Shown here in pieces: positions 9,235 to 15,859 of a DNA stretch of 34,054 bases. A model generated the notes under the pieces. That model did no database searches. It was not told where the DNA came from and saw nothing but the letters and a program-made list of their open reading frames with translations. The stretch lies in NCBI GenBank assembly GCA_023512415.1, contig JAILZQ010000012.1:1-34054 (forward strand), in the 5' to 3' direction. A program made the position numbers and the translations under genes. Numbering within the stretch: the first letter of the stretch is position 1; the number at the start of each line of letters is the position of its first letter. The DNA is from Geminicoccaceae bacterium. Lineage in GTDB: Bacteria > Pseudomonadota > Alphaproteobacteria > Geminicoccales > Geminicoccaceae.

Positions 9235-10106
9235 GGGACGGCCTCCTCTGGCGGACCCACGGTCGACGGGTCGGGAACGGGCTCCGGACCGCGCCGCGGC
9301 ACCCAAGTCCGTGTGCCGTCGGCCCGGGCGCGATCCAGGGCCATGCGCAGCCGGTAGCGATCGGGTCGGTAGAGCCCGGTGATGTGCTCGACCATGCGGC
9401 CGGTCTCGTCGAACACGAGCCGGGTGATCTCGAGCAGGGGCGCGCCCACCGGGACCTCGAGCAGCGGGGCGACCTGCGGCTCGGCGAGCCGCGCGCTCAC
9501 CGTCTGCTCCGCCCGGGCGACCCGCACGCCGGCCCGTTCGAGCAGGACGAGGAGCGGTGTGGTGGCGAGCGCCTCCCGGCCGATCCGGGCGCCGATCTCG
9601 GCCGGGACCCAGGTCTCGAGGTGGGAGAACGGCCCCGCCTCCGAGGAGCGCACGCGCAGAGCGTAGAGCATGGGCGTGCCGGCCGGGAGCCCGGCCGCGC
9701 GGGCGATCGCCGGCGGCGCCGGCCGCTCCTCACAGGCGAGCAGGCGAACCCGGGTTTCGAGGCCCATCGCCAGCAGGTTCTCGAACAGCCCCTCGAGGGT
9801 GGCGTGGACCTCGCGGACGCCGGACCGGGGCCGGAGCCGCGTGCCGCGCCCCGGTGCCCGCTCGATCCACCCCTCGGCCTCGAGTTCGGCGAGCGCCCGG
9901 CGTGCCGTCACGCGCGCCACACCGAACTCGGCGACGATCTCGTGCTCACTCGGGAGCCGGCCGTCCGGCTCGTAGCGCCCGGCCTCGATCCTTCCGCGCA
10001 GGACGAGGTAGACGCGATGCCAGAGCGGCATGGGCGATCGGGCGGCGAGCTCGGCGGGCCGCCGCGCCGGGCCGAGTGCGGATCGAGCAGCCTCCCCGTT
10101 GCTCAT
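9231..10106 (-). CDS. GntR-family (HutC/UTRA) transcriptional regulator
   Basis: A 291-residue repressor-type regulator. An N-terminal winged helix-turn-helix (about residues 25-95: PLWHRVYLVLRGRIEAG, RLPSEHEIVAEFGVARVT, GRGTRLRP) is followed by a UTRA ligand-binding domain (about 115-260) with the typical ARAAGLPAGTPMLYALRVR and LLEITRLVFDETGRMVEH segments. It is the first gene of the minus-strand operon and its stop overlaps the binding-protein start, so it is likely to be autoregulated together with the transport and catabolic genes. The ATG at 10106 lies only six bases past the predicted -10 element and has no Shine-Dalgarno sequence, suggesting a leaderless message. The effector is presumably the imported substrate or a product of it. 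Confidence 0.93.
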   Translation of the reverse strand: MSNGEAARSALGPARRPAELAARSPMPLWHRVYLVLRGRIEAGRYEPDGRLPSEHEIVAEFGVARVTARRALAELEAEGWIERAPGRGTRLRPRSGVREVHATLEGLFENLLAMGLETRVRLLACEERPAPPAIARAAGLPAGTPMLYALRVRSSEAGPFSHLETWVPAEIGARIGREALATTPLLVLLERAGVRVARAEQTVSARLAEPQVAPLLEVPVGAPLLEITRLVFDETGRMVEHITGLYRPDRYRLRMALDRARADGTRTWVPRRGPEPVPDPSTVGPPEEAVP

Positions 10107-10111
10107 GCTGC

Positions 10112-10141
10112 ATTGTTCCGACAATAGGACAAATCCGTCAA
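10112..10141 (-). promoter_or_regulatory. Promoter with overlapping operator for the GntR-liv-hyu operon
   Basis: Reading the minus strand there is TTGACG (10141-10136), an 18-base spacer, and AACAAT (10117-10112) as -35 and -10 elements. The -10 lies within an inverted repeat ATTGT-N4-ACAAT (10112-10125). This is the only clearly AT-rich patch between the operon and the divergent cyclophilin gene. A dyad over the -10 just ahead of a GntR gene fits autorepression. The predicted transcription start falls at about the A of the regulator ATG. Confidence 0.55.
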
Positions 10142-10218
10142 GGGGGACTGCGGCTTTGCCCGACGGTGCGCGATGCGCTAAGTTCCTCTCGGTTCGCTCC
10201 ACCTGATGGACCTGCCCC

Positions 10219-10764
10219 ATGCGCTCCCGCCTCGCCCGCCTCGGCCTCGCCGCCGCGGCCTGCTTCGCCGCCGTCGAGCCGGCCGGTGCCGCCGACCCCG
10301 AGAACACGCTCCTGATCGACCTTTCGACCGGCGGGCGGGTGGTGATCGAGATGCTGCCCGAGATCGCCCCCAAGCACGTCGCGCGGATCAAGGAGCTCGC
10401 CCGCGACGGGTTCTACGACGGGATCGTCTTCCACCGGGTGATCGAGGGCTTCATGGCCCAGACCGGCGATCCGACCGGTACCGGCACGGGCGGCTCGGGC
10501 CGCGGCAGGCTTCCGGCCGAGTTCTCGAAGGTGCCGTTCGAGCGGGGGGTGGTCGGCATGGCGCGGACCCAGGACCCGAACAGCGCCGACAGCCAGTTCT
10601 TCATCATGTTCGCCCCGGCGCCGCACCTGAACGGCCAGTACACCGTCTGGGGTCGGGTCGTCGAAGGCATGGAGTTCGTCGACAAGATCGCCCGCACCGA
10701 GCCGCGCCGACCCGCCCGTCTCGACCGCATGGTCAAGGTCCGGGTCGCCGCCGACCAGCGCTGA
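10219..10764 (+). CDS. Secreted cyclophilin-type peptidylprolyl cis-trans isomerase
   Basis: A 181-residue cyclophilin with a Sec signal peptide (MRSRLARLGLAAAACFAA, cleavage probably after AGA at 22-24). Catalytic-site residues are visible: FHRVI (71-75), the M79-Q81-GD segment, SQFFIM (125-130) and NGQYTVWGRV (138-147). It should speed proline isomerisation during folding of exported proteins in the periplasm. It is transcribed away from the GntR operon, and the epimerase gene follows after 18 bases, so the two are likely co-transcribed. The gene appears complete and normal in length for a short bacterial PpiA/PpiB-like protein. Confidence 0.93.
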   Translation: MRSRLARLGLAAAACFAAVEPAGAADPENTLLIDLSTGGRVVIEMLPEIAPKHVARIKELARDGFYDGIVFHRVIEGFMAQTGDPTGTGTGGSGRGRLPAEFSKVPFERGVVGMARTQDPNSADSQFFIMFAPAPHLNGQYTVWGRVVEGMEFVDKIARTEPRRPARLDRMVKVRVAADQR

Positions 10765-10782
10765 CCCGAGGGAGCGCCGAGC

Positions 10783-11781
10783 GTGGCCGTGCTCGTGACC
10801 GGGGCCGCCGGCTTCGTCGGCATGCACGTGGCCGCGGCGCTCCTCGAGCGCGGTGAAGCCGTGCTCGGCGTCGACAACCTCAACAGCTATTACGATCCGG
10901 CCTTGAAACGGGCCCGGCTCGGCGAGCTCGAACGCCACGCGGGCTTCCGCTTCACCCGCCTCGACCTCGCCGAGGAGGCCGAGCTCGTAGCCTTCGCCCG
11001 CGCCCATGCCGCGGAAATCCGCGCGGTCGTGCACCTGGCCGCCCAGGCCGGCGTCCGCTTCAGCATCGAGCGGCCGATGGAATATGTCCGCTCGAACCTC
11101 CTCGGCCACATGGTCGTCCTCGAGACCTGTCGGCACCATCTGCCGAAGCTCGAGCACCTCGTCTATGCGAGCTCGAGCTCGGTCTACGGGGCCAACGAGA
11201 AGGTCCCGTTCTCGGTCGAGGACCGGGTCGACCAGCCGGTCTCGCTCTACGCCGCGACCAAGCGGTCGGACGAGATCCTCTCCCAGGTCTATGCCCGTCT
11301 CTACGGTATCCCGCAGACCGGGCTGCGCTTCTTCACCGTCTACGGCCCCTGGGGTCGGCCGGACATGGCGTATTACGCCTTCACCGATGCGATCACCGCC
11401 GGCCGGCCGATCACGCTCTTCAACGAAGGCCGGATGCGGCGCGATTTCACCTGGATCGGCGACGTCGTCGACGGGGTGCTGCGGGCGCTCGATCGGCCGC
11501 CTCCGGCCGAACCGGGCCGGCCGCCGCACCGGCTCTACAATCTCGGCCACCACGAGCCGGTCGAGCTGCGTCGGTTCGTGGCGGTGCTGGAAGCGGCGAT
11601 CGGCAAGAAGGCGGAGATCCGCTCGGCGCCCATGCAGCCGGGCGACGTGGTCGAGACCTTCGCCGACATCGAGGCGACGACCCGCGATCTGGGCTGGCGA
11701 CCGACCACGCCGATCGAGGAGGGTCTACCGCGGTTCGTCGCCTGGCACCGTGCCTATCACGGGATGCGCGTCCCGGGCTGA
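10783..11781 (+). CDS. NAD-dependent nucleotide-sugar epimerase, UDP-glucuronate 4-epimerase-like
   Basis: A 332-residue extended short-chain dehydrogenase/reductase. The NAD-binding motif TGAAGFVG (6-13), the DNLNSYYDPALK segment characteristic of UDP-glucuronate 4-epimerases (LspL/GAE type), SSSSVYG (130-136) with the catalytic Ser/Thr, and YAATK (156-160) with the catalytic Tyr/Lys are all present. RFFTVYGPWGRPDMA is also typical of that subfamily. It would make UDP-galacturonate for surface polysaccharide. The start is a GTG at 10783 preceded by GAGGGAG at a good distance. Its last 57 bases overlap the end of the convergent plsC gene. UDP-glucose 4-epimerase is a less likely alternative. 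Confidence 0.92.
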   Translation: MAVLVTGAAGFVGMHVAAALLERGEAVLGVDNLNSYYDPALKRARLGELERHAGFRFTRLDLAEEAELVAFARAHAAEIRAVVHLAAQAGVRFSIERPMEYVRSNLLGHMVVLETCRHHLPKLEHLVYASSSSVYGANEKVPFSVEDRVDQPVSLYAATKRSDEILSQVYARLYGIPQTGLRFFTVYGPWGRPDMAYYAFTDAITAGRPITLFNEGRMRRDFTWIGDVVDGVLRALDRPPPAEPGRPPHRLYNLGHHEPVELRRFVAVLEAAIGKKAEIRSAPMQPGDVVETFADIEATTRDLGWRPTTPIEEGLPRFVAWHRAYHGMRVPG

Positions 11782-12507
11782 GCCCGGAGCCTCGAGGACC
11801 CGCTGGCGGGCCTCGATCCGCTCTTCGAGGAGCGCCATGAAGCGGTGCCGGTCGAGGCCCGGCGGGATCGGCTCGAGGAGCTCGACCACCGCCCGGCCCG
11901 GCCGCTTGAGGAACGAACGGCGCGGCCAGAAGAGCCCCGTGTTCAAGGCGACGGGGACGACCGGCACGGCGAGCGCGGCATAAAGCGCCGCCACGCCCGA
12001 CTTGTAGTCGGGCGGCGCGCCGGGCGGCTTGCGGGTTCCTTCGGGAAAGATCACGATCGAGCAGCCGCGGCGGGCCTCCTCGCGGGCGCCGCGCACGAGC
12101 GATTTCAAGGCGGTGGCGGCCCCGCCGCGGTCGACGAAGATGCAGCCCGAGCGGGCGAGGTAGGACGCGAAGAGCGGGATCCAGCGCAATTCGCGCTTGA
12201 GACCGTAGACCACGTCGGTGCGGATCGTGTGGAAGACGAGCGTGTCGAGTGCCGATTGGTGCTTGGCCGCGAAGATCACGGGACCTTCGGGGAGTCGCTC
12301 GAGCCCGCGGACTTCGACTTCGAGCCCGACGATCCCGCGCAACAGGGCGAGCACCCCGCGCATCCAGGCCCGCGCGTAGAGGCGGACCGCGTGCGCGGAG
12401 AGGAACGGGAGCGCCGGCAGACCGGCGACCGTGGCGACCGCCGTGTAGAGGAAGAAGGCGAGGTTGAAGGCCGCCGAGCGCAGCCAGACGAACGCTTCCC
12501 CGAGCAA
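11725..12507 (-). CDS. plsC: 1-acyl-sn-glycerol-3-phosphate acyltransferase
   Basis: A lysophosphatidic acid acyltransferase of the PlsC family, about 260 residues. Motif I is AAKHQSALDTL (HX4D), motif II region includes GCIFVDRGG, and motif III is IFPEGTRKPPG. An N-terminal hydrophobic segment (AAFNLAFFLYTAVATVAGL) anchors it at the inner membrane, where it makes phosphatidic acid. No ATG precedes the conserved region; the TTG at 12507, with a GGGGGAACGGGG stretch upstream, gives the expected N-terminus (L/M-LGEAFVWLRS), but the start is uncertain. It follows ftsE-ftsX on the same strand after 65 bases. Its 3' end overlaps the convergent epimerase gene by 57 bases. Confidence 0.88.
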   Translation of the reverse strand: MLGEAFVWLRSAAFNLAFFLYTAVATVAGLPALPFLSAHAVRLYARAWMRGVLALLRGIVGLEVEVRGLERLPEGPVIFAAKHQSALDTLVFHTIRTDVVYGLKRELRWIPLFASYLARSGCIFVDRGGAATALKSLVRGAREEARRGCSIVIFPEGTRKPPGAPPDYKSGVAALYAALAVPVVPVALNTGLFWPRRSFLKRPGRAVVELLEPIPPGLDRHRFMALLEERIEARQRVLEAPGSARDAHPVIGTVPGDEPR

Positions 12508-12572
12508 GCCCCGTTCCCCCGCCGTCCGCTCCCGCCATCCAAGCGGGCGGCCGTGGATCCGGCAAGCCGCGC

Positions 12573-13463
12573 TCAGCGCAGCCGGGCGAGCCCGTGGATC
12601 GCCGCGAAGCGGGCCGAGAGGGTGACGAGCAGGGCGGCGACGACCGGGACCGTGGCGAGCAGGATCCAATCGAGCGGCCGCGGCACGGCCGGGACCAGGC
12701 GGGTGCCGAAGAGCGCGGGCAGGTGGACGAGGCCGAGGATCGTTCCGAGCGCGAGCGCGAAGCCGACGCTGCCGCCGCGCAGGGCGCTCGCCATGGCATG
12801 GAGCTCGAACTGGCGGGCGACGTAGCGGTCGGGTGCACCCAAAAGCCGCAGGAGATCGACCGTCTCGTCGTGCAGGTCGAGGCTCGCCCGGGTCACGAGC
12901 ACCACCACCACGACCAGAACGGTGAGCACGAGCAGGCCGGCGCCGCCGCCGATCCAGCGCAAGCGGCGCGCCACCTCCTCGAGTGCCCCACCGCTCGGGC
13001 TCGTTTCGTCGACCATGGCAGCGGGGGCGATCGCCCGCACGCGCCGCGTCACCTCCTCGAGGTCGGGAACCACCCCCGGCTGGAAGCGGACGTCGACGAG
13101 CCGCGGCAGGATCAGCTCGGCCCGCGCTTCGGCCGAGGCGCGGCCGATCCACGGCTCGACCAGCTTGTCGAGTTCCTCCTGCGAGACGAGCACGGTCCAG
13201 GCGACGCCCGGCAACGCCTCGAGGGCGGCGCGAACCCGGGCGAGCTCGGCCTCGCCCTCGGCCGGATCGTCGACCGCCGGCAAGGCGACGGTCAGGATCC
13301 GCGGCCGCTCGGCCAGTCGATCGATGGCGCCCTGCGCCAGCACGGCGACGGCGCAGGCGAGCGCCGCGAGGAAGACGAGGCCACCGATCAGCCAGGCGAG
13401 GAAGCGGCTCGCCGGCGTGTCGTCGAGCGGCAGGTCGAGTGCCTCGCCGCCCACGGTCCTCAC
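12573..13463 (-). CDS. ftsX: Cell division ABC transporter permease FtsX
   Basis: A 296-residue membrane protein with the FtsX layout: a cytoplasmic N-terminus, TM1 at about 22-45 (FLAWLIGGLVFLAALACAVAVL), a periplasmic domain of about 120 residues, then three C-terminal TM segments with the cytoplasmic loop HDETVDLLRLLGAPDRYVARQF between TM2 and TM3. With FtsE it forms the complex that activates peptidoglycan hydrolases at the division site. The GTG start at 13463 overlaps the ftsE stop as GTGA. Overall sequence conservation in this family is low; the ftsE neighbour makes the assignment safe. Confidence 0.92.
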   Translation of the reverse strand: MRTVGGEALDLPLDDTPASRFLAWLIGGLVFLAALACAVAVLAQGAIDRLAERPRILTVALPAVDDPAEGEAELARVRAALEALPGVAWTVLVSQEELDKLVEPWIGRASAEARAELILPRLVDVRFQPGVVPDLEEVTRRVRAIAPAAMVDETSPSGGALEEVARRLRWIGGGAGLLVLTVLVVVVVLVTRASLDLHDETVDLLRLLGAPDRYVARQFELHAMASALRGGSVGFALALGTILGLVHLPALFGTRLVPAVPRPLDWILLATVPVVAALLVTLSARFAAIHGLARLR

Positions 13464-14194
13464 TCCGCCGCCGTTCGGTCGGCCGGCACCGGGCGGATCA
13501 ACCGGCCGCGCTCCAGGTGCAGCACGGGGAAGGGCCAGCGGCGGATCAGCTCGCGCGAGTGGGTGGCGAGGACCACCGCGGTGCCGAGCCGGTGCAGCTC
13601 GCTGAACAGGAACATGAGCCGCTCGACGCGCGCGGGCTCGACGTTGCTCGTGGGCTCGTCGGCGAGCAACAGATCGGGCTTGGTGACCACCGCGCGGGCC
13701 ACCGTGACGAGTTGGCGCTGGCCCATCGAAAGCTGCGCGGGCTTCGCCTCCATCCGCTCGGCGAGGCCGAGCCAGCCGAGCATTTGCGAGACGTAGCTCG
13801 AGATCTGCTCCTCGTCGGCGCCGCCGATCCGCAGCGGCAAGGCCACGTTGTCGAACGCGCTCAAATGGTCCAAGAGCCGGAAGTCCTGGAACACCACGCC
13901 GATCCGTCGGCGCAGCCGGCCGAGCTCGTCACGATCGACGAGCGCCACGTCGCGGCCGAACAGCACCACATTGCCGCGCGAGGGCGCGGCCGAGAGGCTC
14001 ATCAGGCGCAGGAGCGAGCTCTTCCCGGCCCCGCTCGGGCCGACGAGATAGTGAAAGGAGCCGGCGTTGATCGTAAGATCGATGTCGCGTAGGACTTCGT
14101 CGCCGGAGCCGTACCGCATGCCGACCCCGTGCAGCTGCAGGATGGCCCGCCCGCTCCGGTCCCCGTCCACCCTCGTGTCCGACCCGGCCGACAT
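13460..14194 (-). CDS. ftsE: Cell division ABC transporter ATPase FtsE
   Basis: A 244-residue ABC ATPase next to ftsX. It has Walker A GPSGAGKSS (52-60), Q-loop FQDFRLLDHLSAFDNV (102-117, typical of FtsE), Walker B LLLADEP (175-181) and the H-loop ATHSRE. The signature is LSMGQ (155-159) instead of the LSGGEQ common in FtsE, and the D-loop reads SNVEP where GNLDP is usual. These changes are in residues that contact ATP across the dimer, so altered ATPase behaviour is possible, though the protein is otherwise full length. It is transcribed divergently from the zinc-ribbon gene, with a 93-base intergenic region. Confidence 0.92.
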   Translation of the reverse strand: MSAGSDTRVDGDRSGRAILQLHGVGMRYGSGDEVLRDIDLTINAGSFHYLVGPSGAGKSSLLRLMSLSAAPSRGNVVLFGRDVALVDRDELGRLRRRIGVVFQDFRLLDHLSAFDNVALPLRIGGADEEQISSYVSQMLGWLGLAERMEAKPAQLSMGQRQLVTVARAVVTKPDLLLADEPTSNVEPARVERLMFLFSELHRLGTAVVLATHSRELIRRWPFPVLHLERGRLIRPVPADRTAAE

Positions 14195-14287
14195 GCTCTC
14201 CCCCTATTGCAGATCGCGCGAATTTCGTCCACTGGAAACCAACCTTTCGGCGAGAAGCGCCAGCCCTCCTGTCGTTCGGGACGCGCC

Positions 14288-15016
14288 ATGATCGTGACCT
14301 GCCCGGGCTGTGGCGCGCGCTTCCGGGTCGATCCGGCCCGGTTGGGACCGGAGGGGCGGCGGGTGCGCTGCTCGGCCTGCGGCCATCGCTGGCTGGTCCG
14401 GCCCGAGCCCGAGGCGTCGGGCGGCGCCACGCGCGGAGCACCTTCGGCCGAGCCACCGCGGGCCGAAACCGTGCGCGCCGCTCCGCTCTCCCTGGTCACG
14501 GGCGAGGCCGCGCCGGCGGGCGGCCCTGCGGATCGGCCGCCGCCGCTCGCCGCCGCCCCGGCCCTCGGCCAGCCCCCCTCGGGCCGCGGCACGGCGATCG
14601 CCGGCTGGCTCGTCGTGGTCCTCATCTTGTTGGTCCTCGCCGGCCTCGTGGTCGGCCGCAACGAGGTGGTCGCGGCCTTCCCCCGGGCTCTCGCGCTGTA
14701 CGACCGGCTCGGCCTGCCGGTCACCGCGCGGCACGGCCTCGAGCTCAAGAACCTCCAGGCGCGGCGGCTCGAGGAGCACGGCGTCACGATCTTCGTGGTC
14801 GAGGGCGAGGTGCACAACCTCACCCGTTCGGAGCGGCCGATCCCGCCGGTCAGGGTGGCCCTGTTGGACGGCGAGGGCCGCGAGCTCGATTCGGCGCTGT
14901 TCCGGGCCGCCCAGCCGACCGTGGCGGGCGGCGGCGTCGCCCGCTTCGAGGCCAGGATGGTCGACCCGCCGCCGGTCGCGCGCAGCTTCCGCGTGGCCTT
15001 CGAGCCCGGCTCTTGA
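14288..15016 (+). CDS. MJ0042 zinc-ribbon/DUF3426 single-pass membrane protein
   Basis: A 242-residue protein beginning MIVTCPGCGARFRVD and CSACGHRWLV, a four-cysteine MJ0042-type zinc ribbon (residues 5-36). A proline/alanine-rich linker follows, then one transmembrane segment (about 100-123: GWLVVVLILLVLAGLVVG), and a C-terminal DUF3426-like domain of about 110 residues with VVEGEVHNLTRSERPIPPVRVALLD in pieces (VEGEVHNLT visible). Proteins of this kind are common beside ftsEX in alphaproteobacteria; their function is not established. The ATG at 14288 starts exactly at the zinc ribbon. tadA follows within about 20 bases. Confidence 0.88.
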   Translation: MIVTCPGCGARFRVDPARLGPEGRRVRCSACGHRWLVRPEPEASGGATRGAPSAEPPRAETVRAAPLSLVTGEAAPAGGPADRPPPLAAAPALGQPPSGRGTAIAGWLVVVLILLVLAGLVVGRNEVVAAFPRALALYDRLGLPVTARHGLELKNLQARRLEEHGVTIFVVEGEVHNLTRSERPIPPVRVALLDGEGRELDSALFRAAQPTVAGGGVARFEARMVDPPPVARSFRVAFEPGS

Positions 15017-15035
15017 GGTGTCGCCGCGGAGCCCG

Positions 15036-15467
15036 ATGGCCCGCGCGCTGGCCGAGGCCGAGGCCGCCGCGCGGCGCGGCGAGGTGCCGGTCGGCGCGGT
15101 CGTGACCGGGCCCGACGGGGAGATCCTGGCAGCCGACGGCAACCGGGTCGAGGAGCTCGCCGATCCGACCGCGCACGCCGAGATCCTCGTGCTGCGCGCG
15201 GCGGCACGCCGGCTCGGCACGCCGCGCCTTCCGGGCTGCGATCTGTACGTCACCCTCGAGCCTTGCCCGATGTGCGCCTACGCGCTCGCCCTCGCGCGGA
15301 TCCGGCGCCTTTATTTCGGCGCCGCGGATCCCAAGACCGGCGCGGTCGAGCACGGGCCCCGCCTGTTCGCGAGCCCGGTCTGCCACCATCGCCCCGAAGT
15401 CTACGGCGGAATCGCCGAGCAGGCGGCGGGCGAGCTGCTGCGCGCCTTCTTCCGCGCCCGCCGCTGA
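15036..15467 (+). CDS. tadA: tRNA-adenosine deaminase TadA
   Basis: A 143-residue cytidine-deaminase-fold enzyme. Zinc-site motifs are TAHAE (46-50) with His47 ligand and Glu49 proton shuttle, and EPCPMC (75-80) with the two Cys ligands. The C-terminal part FGAADPKTGAVEHGPRLF is typical of TadA, which converts A34 to inosine in tRNA-Arg(ACG). The ATG at 15036 has GGAG four bases before it; an in-frame GTG at 15018 would add six residues and cannot be excluded. It is co-oriented with and immediately follows the zinc-ribbon gene. Guanine deaminase is an alternative within the fold, but the HAE/PCPMC spacing and tail favour TadA. Confidence 0.93.
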   Translation: MARALAEAEAAARRGEVPVGAVVTGPDGEILAADGNRVEELADPTAHAEILVLRAAARRLGTPRLPGCDLYVTLEPCPMCAYALALARIRRLYFGAADPKTGAVEHGPRLFASPVCHHRPEVYGGIAEQAAGELLRAFFRARR

Positions 15468-15478
15468 CCGCTCCCGCG

Positions 15479-15506
15479 CCGGGCACCGGCCGCCACCGGG
15501 GCCCGG
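15479..15506. terminator. Possible bidirectional hairpin between convergent tadA and tatA
   Basis: CCGGGC (15479-15484) pairs with GCCCGG (15501-15506); inside an A-G mismatch CCGG (15486-15489) pairs with CCGG (15496-15499), leaving a six-base loop. It fills the short gap between two converging genes, where a terminator is expected. There is no T-tract on either side, so it is a structural candidate only. Confidence 0.35.
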
Positions 15507-15530
15507 ATGCGGCGGCCCGCCGCGCGCCGT

Positions 15531-15746
15531 TCAGGCCGGCTTGGGCTGCTCGCCGCCGGGCGGGGGAAGCTTGCCGGGCTCGCCGGCCGAGGGCGGGCCG
15601 GCCGGCGCCTCCTCTTCCTTGAGCCCGGCCTTGAAGGTCTTGATCCCCTTGGCCAGGTCACCCATCACGGTGGGCAGCTTGCCGGCGCCGAAGATCACCA
15701 CGACGATCCCGAGGATCAGGAGCGCCTCCCAGAAGCCGAAGACCAT
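15531..15746 (-). CDS. tatA: Twin-arginine translocase subunit TatA
   Basis: A 71-residue protein starting MVFGFWEALLILGIVVV with one N-terminal transmembrane helix, the hinge FGAGKLP and the amphipathic helix MGDLAKGIKTFKAGLKEEE, then a proline-rich tail. This is the TatA/E layout; TatA oligomers form the pore for folded proteins with twin-arginine signals. The ATG at 15746 has a strong GGGAGGGG ribosome site; an in-frame upstream start would add an unlikely basic stretch. No tatB or tatC is adjacent. Two binding proteins in this window (7990-9234 and 33678 onward) carry twin-arginine signals. Confidence 0.92.
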   Translation of the reverse strand: MVFGFWEALLILGIVVVIFGAGKLPTVMGDLAKGIKTFKAGLKEEEAPAGPPSAGEPGKLPPPGGEQPKPA

Positions 15747-15824
15747 CCACCCCTCCCGCCGGCGCCGACCGACGCCCTCCATGTGGGCCCGGCGCTCCCG
15801 CCAGGCAAGAACGACAGCCGCGCT

Positions 15825-15854
15825 CGCGCGGCGTCCCCGGGTGGCCGCCGCGCG
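15825..15854 (-). terminator. Hairpin just after the SARP-type regulator gene
   Basis: CGCGCGGCG (15825-15833) pairs perfectly with CGCCGCGCG (15846-15854), with a 12-base loop, starting five bases beyond the regulator stop codon on the minus strand. Downstream on that strand there is only a weak T-rich patch (TCGTTCTT), so it may be a weak or factor-assisted terminator ahead of tatA. Confidence 0.4.
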
Positions 15855-15859
15855 CCGCC

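Noticed and set aside
6343-9357. About 1000-codon plus-strand open frame opposite the liv genes
   Set aside because: Low-complexity charged translation that mirrors codons of livM, livH and the binding protein; a shadow frame.
10156-10184. TTGCCC-17-TAAGTT as plus-strand promoter of the cyclophilin gene
   Set aside because: Only four and three matches to consensus; a promoter is expected here but this one is too weak to report.
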